A stretch of DNA of 5,220 nucleotides from an uncultured Oribacterium sp. (lineage in GTDB: Bacteria > Bacillota > Clostridia > Lachnospirales > Lachnospiraceae): NCBI GenBank assembly GCA_934270345.1, contig CAKQPT010000065.1, positions 1-5,220 on the forward strand. The letters are read 5' to 3'. The notes under the pieces were generated by a model. That model searched no databases and had not been told where the DNA came from. It saw only the letters and a program-made list of their open reading frames with translations. A program made the translations under genes and the position numbers. The stretch's first letter is position 1. Every line of letters starts with the position of its first letter. Of the stretch, positions 1-5,220 are shown piece after piece.

Positions 1-483
1 ACGATCGAAGACATTGCCCGACTCACGGACGTGTTCTACATCGGCGGCACGAAGGTCGGCGCACTCTGCGGCGAGGCGGTCGTGTATCCACACGGCGGAG
101 CACCGAAGCAGATGGTGACGATGATCAAGGAGCACGGCGCGCTGCTTGCGAAGGGCCGTCTTAACGCCGTGCAGTTCGACGCACTGTTCACCGACAGCCT
201 CTACACGGAGATTTCGGTCAATGCCATCGACCGCGCAGAGGAGCTCAAGGCGGTTTTCCGTGACCGCGGATATGCGTTTTTCCTGAACTCCCCGACGAAC
301 CAGCAGTTCGTGATCCTGCCGAAGACGACGCTCGAGGCGCTGAAGGCGCGGGATGTCATCTGCACCCCATGGGAGCCGTACGGCGAGGACCAGATGGTCG
401 TCCGCTTCTGCAGCTCCTGGGCGACCACGAGCGCACAGGTCGCCGCCCTCGCGGAGATTCTCGACGAAGTGAAGGATATTTGA
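1..483 (+). CDS. Low-specificity L-threonine aldolase, C-terminal 160 residues (5' end outside window)
   Basis: The reading frame is open from the first base and stops at TGA 481-483, so the start lies off the window. The fragment has the fold-type I PLP aldolase signature: FYIGGTKVGALCGEA begins at fragment residue 12, and Lys18 (codon 52-54) is the expected Schiff-base lysine. It is followed by the conserved KGRLNAVQF stretch, and near the C-terminus by MVVRFCSSWATT, whose Arg normally contacts the substrate carboxylate. Family members are about 340 residues, so roughly the last half is present. The cytoplasmic enzyme cleaves L-threonine or L-allo-threonine to glycine and acetaldehyde. It ends 35 bases before a hairpin terminator and faces the HIT gene convergently. 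Other beta-eliminating lyases of the same fold are possible, but the GGTK context favours threonine aldolase. Confidence 0.88.
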   Translation, partial: TIEDIARLTDVFYIGGTKVGALCGEAVVYPHGGAPKQMVTMIKEHGALLAKGRLNAVQFDALFTDSLYTEISVNAIDRAEELKAVFRDRGYAFFLNSPTNQQFVILPKTTLEALKARDVICTPWEPYGEDQMVVRFCSSWATTSAQVAALAEILDEVKDI

Positions 484-516
484 ATGGATGTCGGCCATAT
501 CGCCGGCTTAGTGATG

Positions 517-555
517 AAAAAGGCGGGAGGAATCGATATCCTCCCGCCTTTCAGA
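517..555. terminator. Rho-independent terminator between convergent genes, strongest for the HIT gene
   Basis: A perfect 12-base-pair stem (AAAGGCGGGAGG at 519-530 against CCTCCCGCCTTT at 540-551) encloses a 9-base loop. On the minus strand the hairpin is followed by five T (complement of 517-521), the classic intrinsic form, so it should end the HIT transcript 13 bases past its stop codon. On the plus strand the tail is TTTCAGATTTT, less perfect but probably usable for the threonine aldolase gene, so it is likely bidirectional. Confidence 0.88.
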
Positions 556-563
556 TTTTAATT

Positions 564-1010
564 TCACTTTCCGAGAATCGCGTCGCGAAGCGGTGCAGCG
601 ATCTTCTCGAGCTCAGCCTCGTCGGTGATCTTGTTCATGTTCGGATCCATCGCGAAGGTGCCTCCCCACTCGAACTGATCCTTATACTTCGGAACGAGGT
701 GCATGTGAAGATGGCAGCCCGTGTCGCCGTACATACCGTAGTTCAGCTTGTTCGGGTGGCATACCGCATGAATCGCATTTGCAACGGTCACGACATCCGC
801 GATAAATGCTGCGCGATCTGCCTCGCTGAGCTCCAGCATCTCGGATACGTGGTGCTTCGATGCCACGATGCATCTGCCCGGATGGCTCTGCTCCTTGAAA
901 AGATAAACGGTGGAAGCCGGAAGCTCACAGATCTCATAACCGAACTTCTTTACCAGCTCGCCCTTTGCACAGTACGCACAGTCTGGATGTTCCTTCGCCA
1001 TATCTGCCAT
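564..1010 (-). CDS. HIT-family (histidine triad) nucleotide-conjugate hydrolase
   Basis: A 148-residue protein, within the usual 110-150 range for HIT hydrolases. The diagnostic triad HLHMHLV lies at residues 100-106, with His100, His102 and His104; the middle histidine is the expected nucleophile acting on the nucleotide alpha-phosphate. The upstream Cys11-x2-Cys14 pair together with His53 or His54 and the triad region resembles the zinc site of HINT-like members. The family hydrolyses AMP-lysine, AMP-amidates or dinucleoside polyphosphates; the actual substrate cannot be read from sequence. I chose the ATG at 1008-1010 because AAGGAGG sits 7 bases upstream. The frame stays open to 1130, but that extension would run through the gene's own promoter. 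It is downstream of, and on the same strand as, the carbamoylase gene (124-base gap), with an internal promoter and cre-like site. Confidence 0.92.
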   Translation of the reverse strand: MADMAKEHPDCAYCAKGELVKKFGYEICELPASTVYLFKEQSHPGRCIVASKHHVSEMLELSEADRAAFIADVVTVANAIHAVCHPNKLNYGMYGDTGCHLHMHLVPKYKDQFEWGGTFAMDPNMNKITDEAELEKIAAPLRDAILGK

Positions 1011-1017
1011 ATCAAAT

Positions 1018-1024
1018 CCTCCTT
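1018..1024 (-). promoter_or_regulatory. Ribosome binding site fixing the HIT gene start
   Basis: The minus strand reads AAGGAGG, a near-perfect Shine-Dalgarno sequence, 7 bases from the ATG at 1008-1010. It rules out the longer in-frame start at 1130. Confidence 0.9.
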
Positions 1025-1071
1025 TTTCATGCCAATGCTGTCGACCAGCACGCTTATGTTCATTCTCTACG

Positions 1072-1100
1072 ATTATATCACCGATGGCGCAGTATGGAAA
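1072..1100 (-). promoter_or_regulatory. SigA-type promoter of the HIT gene
   Basis: The minus strand carries a perfect -10 box TATAAT (1072-1077), a 17-base spacer and a -35 box TTTCCA (1095-1100, four of six matches to TTGACA). Transcription should begin near 1065, giving a leader of about 55 bases before the ATG. The gene can therefore be expressed apart from the carbamoylase gene upstream. Confidence 0.7.
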
Positions 1101-1109
1101 GCGCTTACA
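1096..1109 (-). promoter_or_regulatory. Putative cre site (CcpA/LacI-family operator) overlapping the -35 box
   Basis: The minus strand reads TGTAAGCGCTTTCC, matching 13 of 14 positions of the cre consensus TGWAARCGYTWNCW, with the palindromic core AAGCGCTT. It overlaps the -35 hexamer, a position where binding would repress. It could instead block read-through from the carbamoylase gene. The regulator itself is not in the window, so the CcpA assignment is inference from the motif; another LacI-family repressor could own it. Confidence 0.45.
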
Positions 1110-1134
1110 GTGTGATGTTTCTGCTAACACTTTT

Positions 1135-2370
1135 TTATTCTGACAACTCTTTCAGCACATCACAAAGCAGTTCAAAGCCGGTCTGTATATCCGCTGCGGC
1201 GGTGGCTTCTGCCGGATTATGGCTGATGCCTCCGATGCTCGGCACGAAAATCATCGCGGTCGGGAAATGCTTTCCGAACACCATCGAGTCGTGACCGGCA
1301 CCGCTGTTCATATGCTTATACGCCAGATGTTTCTCTTCACAGTGGCGCTCGATCACCTGAATCAGCTTCGGATCCATTTTGGCGGACTTCAGGCAATGGT
1401 TCTGTATAAGCCGGGTCTGAAAGCCCTTGTTTTCGATGGATTCCAGCGCACGCTTCAAAATCACTTCATCCTGAAGCAGTGCCTCTTCGCTGCCATCGCG
1501 CATATCGATGGTCAGATTTACCCGATCCGCGATGACGTTCTGCATTCCGGGAAATACCTGCAGCATGCCATAGGTCAGGGTAGCCGAAGGTGCCTGCGCC
1601 ATCATCTGACGGGTAGACTCTGTGATAAATTCCGCCGCAGCCACCACAGGATCGTGCCGTAAAGGCATCGAGGTGGTGCCTGCATGGTTCTGGTTTCCCT
1701 GAATGGTCAGCGCATAGTTAAAGATACCGACGATGCTGTCCACGATACCGATCTGCTTCTGCTCACTTTCAAGCACCGGTCCCTGTTCGATATGCAGCTC
1801 TACGATTGATCGAATATCGTCACGTTTCGCGCTGTTCAGCGCTTCCGGCTGATACCCGGCAGAGAACAGTGCTTCCCGAAGTGTGACACCATCACGGTCG
1901 ACCTCCTCCAGATCCTCGTCTTTCAGCGTGCCACAGATCGCACGGCTCCCTTGACAGCCGGAAGCGAAGCGACTACCCTCTTCCTCCATCAGCCCAGCCA
2001 CTTCCAGGCTGTGCTTCGGAACGAAGCCGGACTGTTTGAGGTATCCCAACGCAGCTACACCGGTCACAACGCCCAATGCACCATCATATTTTCCACCGTT
2101 CTTTACGGTATCCAGGTGGGATCCCGTCAGCACGGTGCCAGACTCTGTCCCTGGAAGCCGCCCATACACGTTACCGATCGCGTCCTCTCTGTATTCAAGC
2201 CCCAGATCTTCGATCCACTCACGCAGGATCTTCTTTGCGATTTTATCTTCCGGGGTATACGCTGCACGCCAGATTTCTCCGTCGATGCGCGTCGCATCGG
2301 CCAGCTGGCACAGCATGTCTTCAATTCTCAATCCGGCTTCGTTTCCCATCACAGATATCCCCTCTTTCAT
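1135..2370 (-). CDS. M20-family Zn-dependent amidohydrolase (hydantoinase/carbamoylase type: N-carbamoyl-L-amino acid hydrolase or allantoate amidohydrolase)
   Basis: A 411-residue protein, the normal length for this family. Metal and catalytic landmarks appear in order: GSHLDTV with His85, GGKYDGALG with Asp96, the MEEEGSRF motif with Glu130 and Glu131, the family hallmark HIEQGPVLE with His193, NHAGTTSMP with His229 in the dimerisation lid, GAGHDSM, and SHNPAE with His384 near the end. These fit a di-metal centre of His/Asp/Glu/His/His and a cytoplasmic enzyme that removes a carbamoyl or ureido group from an amino-acid-like substrate, releasing ammonia and CO2. Carbamoylase, allantoate amidohydrolase and beta-ureidopropionase cannot be told apart here, and no hydantoinase or allantoinase neighbour is present to decide. 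I chose ATG 2368-2370 (AGAAGG, 6 bases upstream). ATG 2347-2349, preceded by AGAGGGG, is a credible alternative. The TTG at 2434-2436 adds an unlikely Arg-rich tail. Confidence 0.9.
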   Translation of the reverse strand: MKEGISVMGNEAGLRIEDMLCQLADATRIDGEIWRAAYTPEDKIAKKILREWIEDLGLEYREDAIGNVYGRLPGTESGTVLTGSHLDTVKNGGKYDGALGVVTGVAALGYLKQSGFVPKHSLEVAGLMEEEGSRFASGCQGSRAICGTLKDEDLEEVDRDGVTLREALFSAGYQPEALNSAKRDDIRSIVELHIEQGPVLESEQKQIGIVDSIVGIFNYALTIQGNQNHAGTTSMPLRHDPVVAAAEFITESTRQMMAQAPSATLTYGMLQVFPGMQNVIADRVNLTIDMRDGSEEALLQDEVILKRALESIENKGFQTRLIQNHCLKSAKMDPKLIQVIERHCEEKHLAYKHMNSGAGHDSMVFGKHFPTAMIFVPSIGGISHNPAEATAAADIQTGFELLCDVLKELSE

Positions 2371-2376
2371 CGTCTG

Positions 2377-2382
2377 CCTTCT
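2377..2382 (-). promoter_or_regulatory. Ribosome binding site favouring the carbamoylase start at 2370
   Basis: The minus strand reads AGAAGG, 6 bases before the ATG at 2368-2370. A second purine stretch, AGAGGGG, lies just inside this start and could serve the ATG at 2347-2349, which would shorten the protein by seven residues, so the start is not fully settled. Confidence 0.6.
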
Positions 2383-2481
2383 TTCAATATTTCTTCGTAT
2401 TCTTCCCCTGCGCGACCTCTCGTTGCGTAATTTCAAGCTTCAGCTGATGTCGCACATTCTGATGATTCACTTTTCAGGCAG

Positions 2482-2490
2482 ATTATAGCA
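2482..2490 (-). promoter_or_regulatory. Extended -10 promoter for the carbamoylase gene
   Basis: The minus strand reads TGCTATAAT, a perfect -10 hexamer preceded by the TGn extension. No good -35 hexamer is visible at 16-18 bases, which is typical of extended -10 promoters. Initiation near 2475 would give a leader of about 105 bases. I recognise no riboswitch in that leader. Confidence 0.6.
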
Positions 2491-2768
2491 CGTCCCCTCC
2501 GCTCAGGCATTACTCCGTTCGCCGCTGCAGGGTGAAACGCCAGAATACCTAATAATATCGTAAGAATCGGTAAGCTTCTCTCTATAGCATTTTCCGTTCG
2601 GATTCGTTAACATAGAGATAGTTGACTTCGCGGGGTGCGATATGCTCTCAGATTGTAAAGAACAGTTGCGGGGCAGGCATAGGCTGGTTTCAGGCGCGTG
2701 TGGTGTTCTCGGATCACACAGCATTCGTCGTCACTTGCGTAGCTGTAAGGTGTGTTCCCGGGAGTTTT

Positions 2769-2774
2769 GGGAGG
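2769..2774 (+). promoter_or_regulatory. Ribosome binding site fixing the L,D-transpeptidase start
   Basis: GGGAGG lies 8 bases before ATG 2783-2785. It selects the start that places a lysine-rich signal peptide at the N-terminus, rather than the in-frame ATG at 2642. Confidence 0.85.
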
Positions 2775-2782
2775 GTGGATAT

Positions 2783-4066
2783 ATGAGAAAGAGTATGAAG
2801 AAGTATCTGACGGCGGTTGTGGCGATGAGCGCGATGCTGCAGCTGACCGCTTATGCGGGGCCTGGATTTTCGGCGAGTGCCTCACGGGAGGCCGCGGCGG
2901 CGGCAAACGCGCAGTATGAGGCGATGTACGGGGCGCAGGTGACGGTGCCGATCACGCCGGGGCCGACGGTTCCAGCACAGAGCGCCAATGCTGACGCTCA
3001 GATGGCCGCCCAGCAGGCAGCTCAAGCGGCGGCAGCCCAGCAGGCAGCGGCCCAGCAGGCGGCAGCCCAGGCAGCGGCAGCCCAGCAGGCGGCGGCTCAG
3101 GCAGCGGCTCAGCAGGCGGCAGCTCAGCAGGCGGCAGCTCAACAGGCGGCGGCTCAGCAGGCGGCGGCTCAGAAAGCGGCGCAGCAGAAAGCGCAGGCGG
3201 CAGCGAAGGCTCAGAACAGTAAGGGCTCCGGTGGTGCTTCCATCGACATGAACGCCATCAATCAGAATACCGTATCCCCGGCGGAGGCCATGGTCATCGG
3301 CCAGAAGCTCGCCACCGTGAACGGCATGAGCGTCACCTACCAGATGCCGAATAAGCAGACGGAGGTCCTCGATGGTCTGACGATCGCGTCCTGGGTCAAC
3401 GGCAGCAAGGGCCTGACCGTATCCGTCGATGCGGCGAAGGTGGCCGACTACGTGCAGGGGCTCCGAAATAAATATGATACCCCGACCGGTACACAGACCT
3501 GGCAGAGTGCGGATGGCACGGCGAAGTCCATCAAGACCGACTATGGCTGGCACATCGATCAGGCAAAGGAAACCGAAGCCCTGATTGCAAACATTCAGAG
3601 CCTTCAGTCCGTGACCCGTGAGCCGGTGTACGCCTCCCGCGCCGTGCAGACCGAGATGCCGCAGTGGGGAAAGACCTTCGTGGAAATCGACCTCTCCTCC
3701 CAGCACGTCTACTACTATCAGGACGGCAACTGTGTCTGGGACAGCAAGTGCGTCACCGGTACCGCGACAGATCCGGACCGCGCTACCCCGACCGGTGTCT
3801 TCGCGCTGAAGTACAAGCAGAGAGACCGTGTCCTCCGCGGACGCATCAATCCGCAGACCGGCAAGCCGAGCTATGAATCTCCGGTCGCCTACTGGATGCC
3901 GTTCAACGGAAACATCGGCCTCCATGATGCGAGCTGGCGTTCCAGCTTCGGCGGAAATATCTACCTGAAGAGCGGCAGCCACGGCTGCATCAATCTGCCA
4001 CCGAAGAACGCGAAGACGCTCTACGAGCTCATCACGCCAGGCACCGTCATCGTGGTATGTGACTGA
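2783..4066 (+). CDS. Secreted YkuD-family L,D-transpeptidase with Ala/Gln-rich repeat linker
   Basis: A 427-residue precursor. Residues 1-25 form a signal peptide: positive Arg2, Lys3, Lys6, Lys7, then a hydrophobic stretch, with likely cleavage after TAYA at residue 25. Residues 26-72 are a Pro/Ala-containing spacer. Residues 73-144 are a low-complexity Ala/Gln tract of AAAQQ-like repeats ending in Lys-rich units. Residues about 154-285 resemble the peptidoglycan-binding region that precedes the catalytic domain in many Firmicute L,D-transpeptidases. Residues about 295-427 are the YkuD domain, with His381 (GLHDASW) and the catalytic SHGCIN motif at 399-404, nucleophile Cys402. The enzyme acts outside the membrane, joining peptidoglycan stem peptides by 3-3 cross-links or attaching proteins to the wall. 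There is no sortase motif or C-terminal anchor; retention probably relies on wall binding. The gene is monocistronic, with a strong terminator directly after it. Confidence 0.93.
   Translation: MRKSMKKYLTAVVAMSAMLQLTAYAGPGFSASASREAAAAANAQYEAMYGAQVTVPITPGPTVPAQSANADAQMAAQQAAQAAAAQQAAAQQAAAQAAAAQQAAAQAAAQQAAAQQAAAQQAAAQQAAAQKAAQQKAQAAAKAQNSKGSGGASIDMNAINQNTVSPAEAMVIGQKLATVNGMSVTYQMPNKQTEVLDGLTIASWVNGSKGLTVSVDAAKVADYVQGLRNKYDTPTGTQTWQSADGTAKSIKTDYGWHIDQAKETEALIANIQSLQSVTREPVYASRAVQTEMPQWGKTFVEIDLSSQHVYYYQDGNCVWDSKCVTGTATDPDRATPTGVFALKYKQRDRVLRGRINPQTGKPSYESPVAYWMPFNGNIGLHDASWRSSFGGNIYLKSGSHGCINLPPKNAKTLYELITPGTVIVVCD
2999..3214 (+). repeat. In-frame Ala/Gln codon repeat tract with 15-base tandem units
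   Basis: It encodes residues 73-144 of the L,D-transpeptidase. Five consecutive 15-base units (3101-3115, 3116-3130, 3131-3145, 3146-3160, 3161-3175) follow the pattern GCN GCN GCT CAR CAG, encoding AAAQQ; the last unit ends in AAA, so Lys replaces the second Gln. Irregular 12-, 15- and 18-base relatives precede them from about 3044. All length steps are multiples of three, so unit gain or loss keeps the frame. Copies differ only at third positions (GCA/GCG, GCC/GCT, CAG/CAA), so they are diverged, not freshly duplicated. Confidence 0.9.
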
Positions 4067-4082
4067 GTAAAAGCCAGAAACT

Positions 4083-4122
4083 AAAGAACGGGCTGTCGCA
4101 TCTGCGCCAGCCCGTTCTTTTT
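4083..4122 (+). terminator. Rho-independent terminator of the L,D-transpeptidase gene
   Basis: A perfect 13-base-pair stem (AAAGAACGGGCTG at 4083-4095 against CAGCCCGTTCTTT at 4108-4120) has a 12-base loop that can pair further inside, and runs into five T (4118-4122). It lies 16 bases after the TGA. It also sits 15 bases past the stop of the convergent hydrolase gene, where the minus-strand tail is poorer in T, so it may only partly serve that gene. Confidence 0.92.
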
Positions 4123-4137
4123 GATGATTTATGAGAT

Positions 4138-4989
4138 TCAGATCAGCTCCAGCAGCCAGTCGGCGATGGTTTCGATGAGGGCGATGCGGCAGCTCTGGAA
4201 GCCGTGGTCGCCCGGGAGGCAGACCTTCCGGTGGTTTGCGGCGGTGCCGAGCTTCTCGAGCTCGGTCCAGAGCGGCTCGATCATCTCCTGTACCGGTGCA
4301 ATCTGATCGAAGGTGCCACCGATCATCAGAAGGTTTCGGTCCTTCATGCTCTGCACGGCCTGGGTGAAATGGAACGCCTCCCAGTGCGTCTCGGCATCCC
4401 AGAAGACGCGCTCCTGCTCCTCCTTCGTGTTGAGATGGAGAAGGCGGCCATCCGAGGACTCGATCATGCTGCGAAGCTGCGACTCTTTCTGCTTCGTGAA
4501 GGCATAGGCGAGGTCATACGGTGCCATCATGATGGTGCCGCGGATCCACGGAAGTGCACGCGTCGCATTGAGGACGGTGTTGCCGCCCATGCTGTGTCCG
4601 CAGAAGAAGATCCGGTCCGGATCCGCGCCATAGCGCTCTGCGCCTTCACTCGCCGCATACTTCGCGAGGGCGATGGCGTCCGTGATGCAGCCGGAGATGG
4701 CATAGCTGCCCTCAGAGTTCCAGGCACCTCGGTGATTCATGCGCATCACGAGGAAGCCGGCACGGCAGAGGGCCTGGGCGAGGTCGTCGCTCGAGACGAT
4801 GCCCGGAAAGCCATGCACGAGCAGCACCGTCGGCAGCGGGCGTTCATAGATCTCGCCCGGTACATAGACCTCGCCGTACAGCTCCGAGCCTTCGACGAAA
4901 AAGTCCAGTGTTGTTTCATACGAAATCCGCTTCGACGGATCGGCGCTGTAGTCCGGATCCCGAAACAGATAGTCTCGATTCTGATGCAT
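4138..4989 (-). CDS. Alpha/beta-fold hydrolase (serine esterase/peptidase-like), cytoplasmic
   Basis: A 283-residue protein with a complete alpha/beta hydrolase core. LLVHGFPG at 56-63 forms the oxyanion-hole loop, NHRGAWNSEG at 85-94 the following conserved turn, and GHSMGGN at 131-137 the nucleophile elbow with Ser133. GGTFDQIAP carries acid Asp228, and LPGDHGF carries His262. Residues about 160-215 form a charged, mostly helical insert where a lid is expected. The N-terminal ~50 residues look like the beta-strand lead-in seen in prolyl-oligopeptidase-like and COG1073-type hydrolases. There is no signal peptide or membrane segment, so action in the cytoplasm on a small ester, amide or peptide is inferred; the substrate is unknown. 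The start ATG 4987-4989 has AAAGGGA 7 bases upstream, a moderate ribosome site. No clear promoter is seen in the 126-base gap to the symporter, so read-through from that gene is possible. Confidence 0.88.
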   Translation of the reverse strand: MHQNRDYLFRDPDYSADPSKRISYETTLDFFVEGSELYGEVYVPGEIYERPLPTVLLVHGFPGIVSSDDLAQALCRAGFLVMRMNHRGAWNSEGSYAISGCITDAIALAKYAASEGAERYGADPDRIFFCGHSMGGNTVLNATRALPWIRGTIMMAPYDLAYAFTKQKESQLRSMIESSDGRLLHLNTKEEQERVFWDAETHWEAFHFTQAVQSMKDRNLLMIGGTFDQIAPVQEMIEPLWTELEKLGTAANHRKVCLPGDHGFQSCRIALIETIADWLLELI

Positions 4990-5013
4990 TGGAAAATCCC
5001 TTTCTATACTTTA

Positions 5014-5082
5014 CGCACGAGCCCGTACAGCTGCTGGCGCGGCACATTTCTGTCTGCCGCCGAGCTGTACAGGGCCCGTGCG
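5014..5082. repeat. Long GC-rich imperfect palindrome in the symporter-hydrolase gap
   Basis: Paired blocks run inward: CGCACG 5014-5019 with CGTGCG 5077-5082; GCCC 5021-5024 with GGGC 5072-5075; GTACAGCT 5025-5032 with AGCTGTAC 5063-5070; and GCGGCA 5039-5044 with TGCCGC 5055-5060 around a 10-base loop. One mismatch and small bulges interrupt it. Neither side has a T-run, so it is not a canonical intrinsic terminator. It could be a REP-like intergenic palindrome, an RNA processing or stabilising hairpin between the two minus-strand genes, or a weak attenuator. Confidence 0.6.
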
Positions 5083-5115
5083 CTGATGTAGACATTGGCC
5101 TGAGATGATGCAGCT

Positions 5116-5220
5116 TTAATCCGCCTTTTCCGGGGCGCGCTTGTACCAGTCCTTACCATAGAGGAAGCGGCTGACCATCATGGACGCGACGGTGTCACCG
5201 CAGGAGTTGACGAGGGTGCA
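5116..5220 (-). CDS. Dicarboxylate/amino acid:cation symporter, last 34 residues (5' part outside window)
   Basis: The minus-strand frame is open from the window edge to TAA at 5116-5118 and encodes 34 residues. It includes VNSCGDTVASMMVSRF, which resembles the last transmembrane helix of the DAACS (GltP/SstT-like) sodium- or proton-coupled symporters. In that family a conserved N-x3-D pair here helps bind substrate and cation; Asn5 and Asp9 of the fragment would fit. A short hydrophilic tail, YGKDWYKRAPEKAD, follows, as expected for a cytoplasmic C-terminus. The membrane protein would import glutamate, aspartate, serine/threonine or C4-dicarboxylates; the substrate cannot be told from this fragment. 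It lies upstream of the hydrolase on the same strand, 126 bases apart. Only about a tenth of the protein is visible, so the family call is moderately sure. Confidence 0.7.
   Translation of the reverse strand, partial: CTLVNSCGDTVASMMVSRFLYGKDWYKRAPEKAD

Larger units (their letters stand above)
2371..2782. other. Divergent intergenic region, 412 bases without a credible gene
   Basis: The left part holds the carbamoylase leader, its ribosome site and its extended -10 promoter. The right part must drive the L,D-transpeptidase, but I see no well-formed plus-strand promoter. The best -35 is TTGACT at 2622-2627; the only -10-like partner, TATGCT at 2641-2646, is at a 13-base spacing, too short for SigA. 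Weak inverted repeats are visible: TCTCTAT 2579-2585 against ATAGAGA 2612-2618, and GTGTGGT 2698-2704 against ATCACAC 2713-2719 (one G-U pair). Short open frames here lack ribosome sites. Confidence 0.6.

Noticed and set aside
1011..1130. N-terminal extension of the HIT protein to a start at 1130
   Set aside because: The extension would cover the TATAAT promoter and the AAGGAGG ribosome site, and it is not part of the HIT fold.
2503..2724. A 73-codon minus-strand open frame in the intergenic region, considered as a small gene
   Set aside because: It has no ribosome binding site before its ATG, no recognisable sequence features, and overlaps regions expected to be promoters.
2642..2782. N-terminal extension of the L,D-transpeptidase to the ATG at 2642
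   Set aside because: It would bury the signal peptide behind 47 unrelated residues, and its ribosome site is poor compared with GGGAGG before 2783.
2628..2782. Possible cyclic-di-nucleotide riboswitch ahead of the L,D-transpeptidase
   Set aside because: G-rich segments are present, but I could not align them to conserved ydaO-yuaA or GEMM core sequences, so no riboswitch is called.
2999..3214. The repetitive tract considered as a CRISPR-like or minisatellite array independent of a gene
   Set aside because: The units are in frame, code for a regular Ala/Gln pattern inside an intact secreted protein, and have no unique spacers.
2988..3251. An 87-codon Arg/Gln-rich frame on the plus strand inside the repeat tract
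   Set aside because: It is the Ala/Gln codon repeat read in another frame, which yields artificial Arg-rich repeats.
2882..3982. A 366-codon open frame on the minus strand, opposite the L,D-transpeptidase
   Set aside because: It is a shadow of the GC-rich, repeat-bearing gene. Its product is Arg/Leu/Gly-rich low complexity with no family resemblance, and the plus strand carries a complete catalytic domain and signal peptide.
4204..5091. A 295-codon open frame on the plus strand, antisense to the alpha/beta hydrolase
   Set aside because: It has no recognisable motif, and the opposite strand encodes an intact Ser-Asp-His hydrolase. High GC at third positions explains the open antisense frame.

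Overview
The window comes from a fairly GC-rich, low-GC-lineage-like Gram-positive bacterium. The best guess is an anaerobic member of the Bacillota (Clostridia, Lachnospiraceae-like). That rests on strong AGGAGG-type ribosome binding sites, short rho-independent terminators, a CcpA-like cre site, a secreted YkuD L,D-transpeptidase with a signal peptide, and overall protein flavour. The placement is inference; no rRNA or marker gene is present.

Layout, left to right. Positions 1-483 (+) hold the last 160 codons of a PLP-dependent threonine aldolase. A strong hairpin terminator (about 517-555) separates it from a convergent minus-strand HIT-family hydrolase (564-1010), which has its own SigA-type promoter with a cre-like palindrome over the -35 box. 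Upstream on the same strand is a full-length M20 hydantoinase/carbamoylase-type amidohydrolase (1135-2370), served by an extended -10 promoter near 2482-2490. A 412-base gene-free stretch (2371-2782) divides it from a divergent plus-strand L,D-transpeptidase (2783-4066). That enzyme carries a signal peptide, an Ala/Gln tandem-repeat tract, a probable peptidoglycan-binding region and a C-terminal YkuD catalytic domain. A strong terminator (4083-4122) ends it. Next come a minus-strand alpha/beta hydrolase (4138-4989), an intergenic GC-rich imperfect palindrome (5014-5082), and the last 34 codons of a dicarboxylate/amino-acid:cation symporter (5116-5220, minus), which runs off the window.

The genes do not form one pathway. 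They look like ordinary chromosomal housekeeping and accessory metabolism: amino-acid breakdown, N-carbamoyl or ureido nitrogen salvage, nucleotide-conjugate hydrolysis, cell-wall cross-linking, a generic esterase/peptidase-type hydrolase and a nutrient transporter. I see no mobile element, CRISPR array, tRNA, rRNA, phage or defence module. I do not find convincing evidence for a previously undescribed system. The points most worth a second look are the slippage-prone Ala/Gln repeat in the L,D-transpeptidase, the unexplained palindrome at 5014-5082, the cre-like operator on the HIT promoter, and the long leader of the L,D-transpeptidase.
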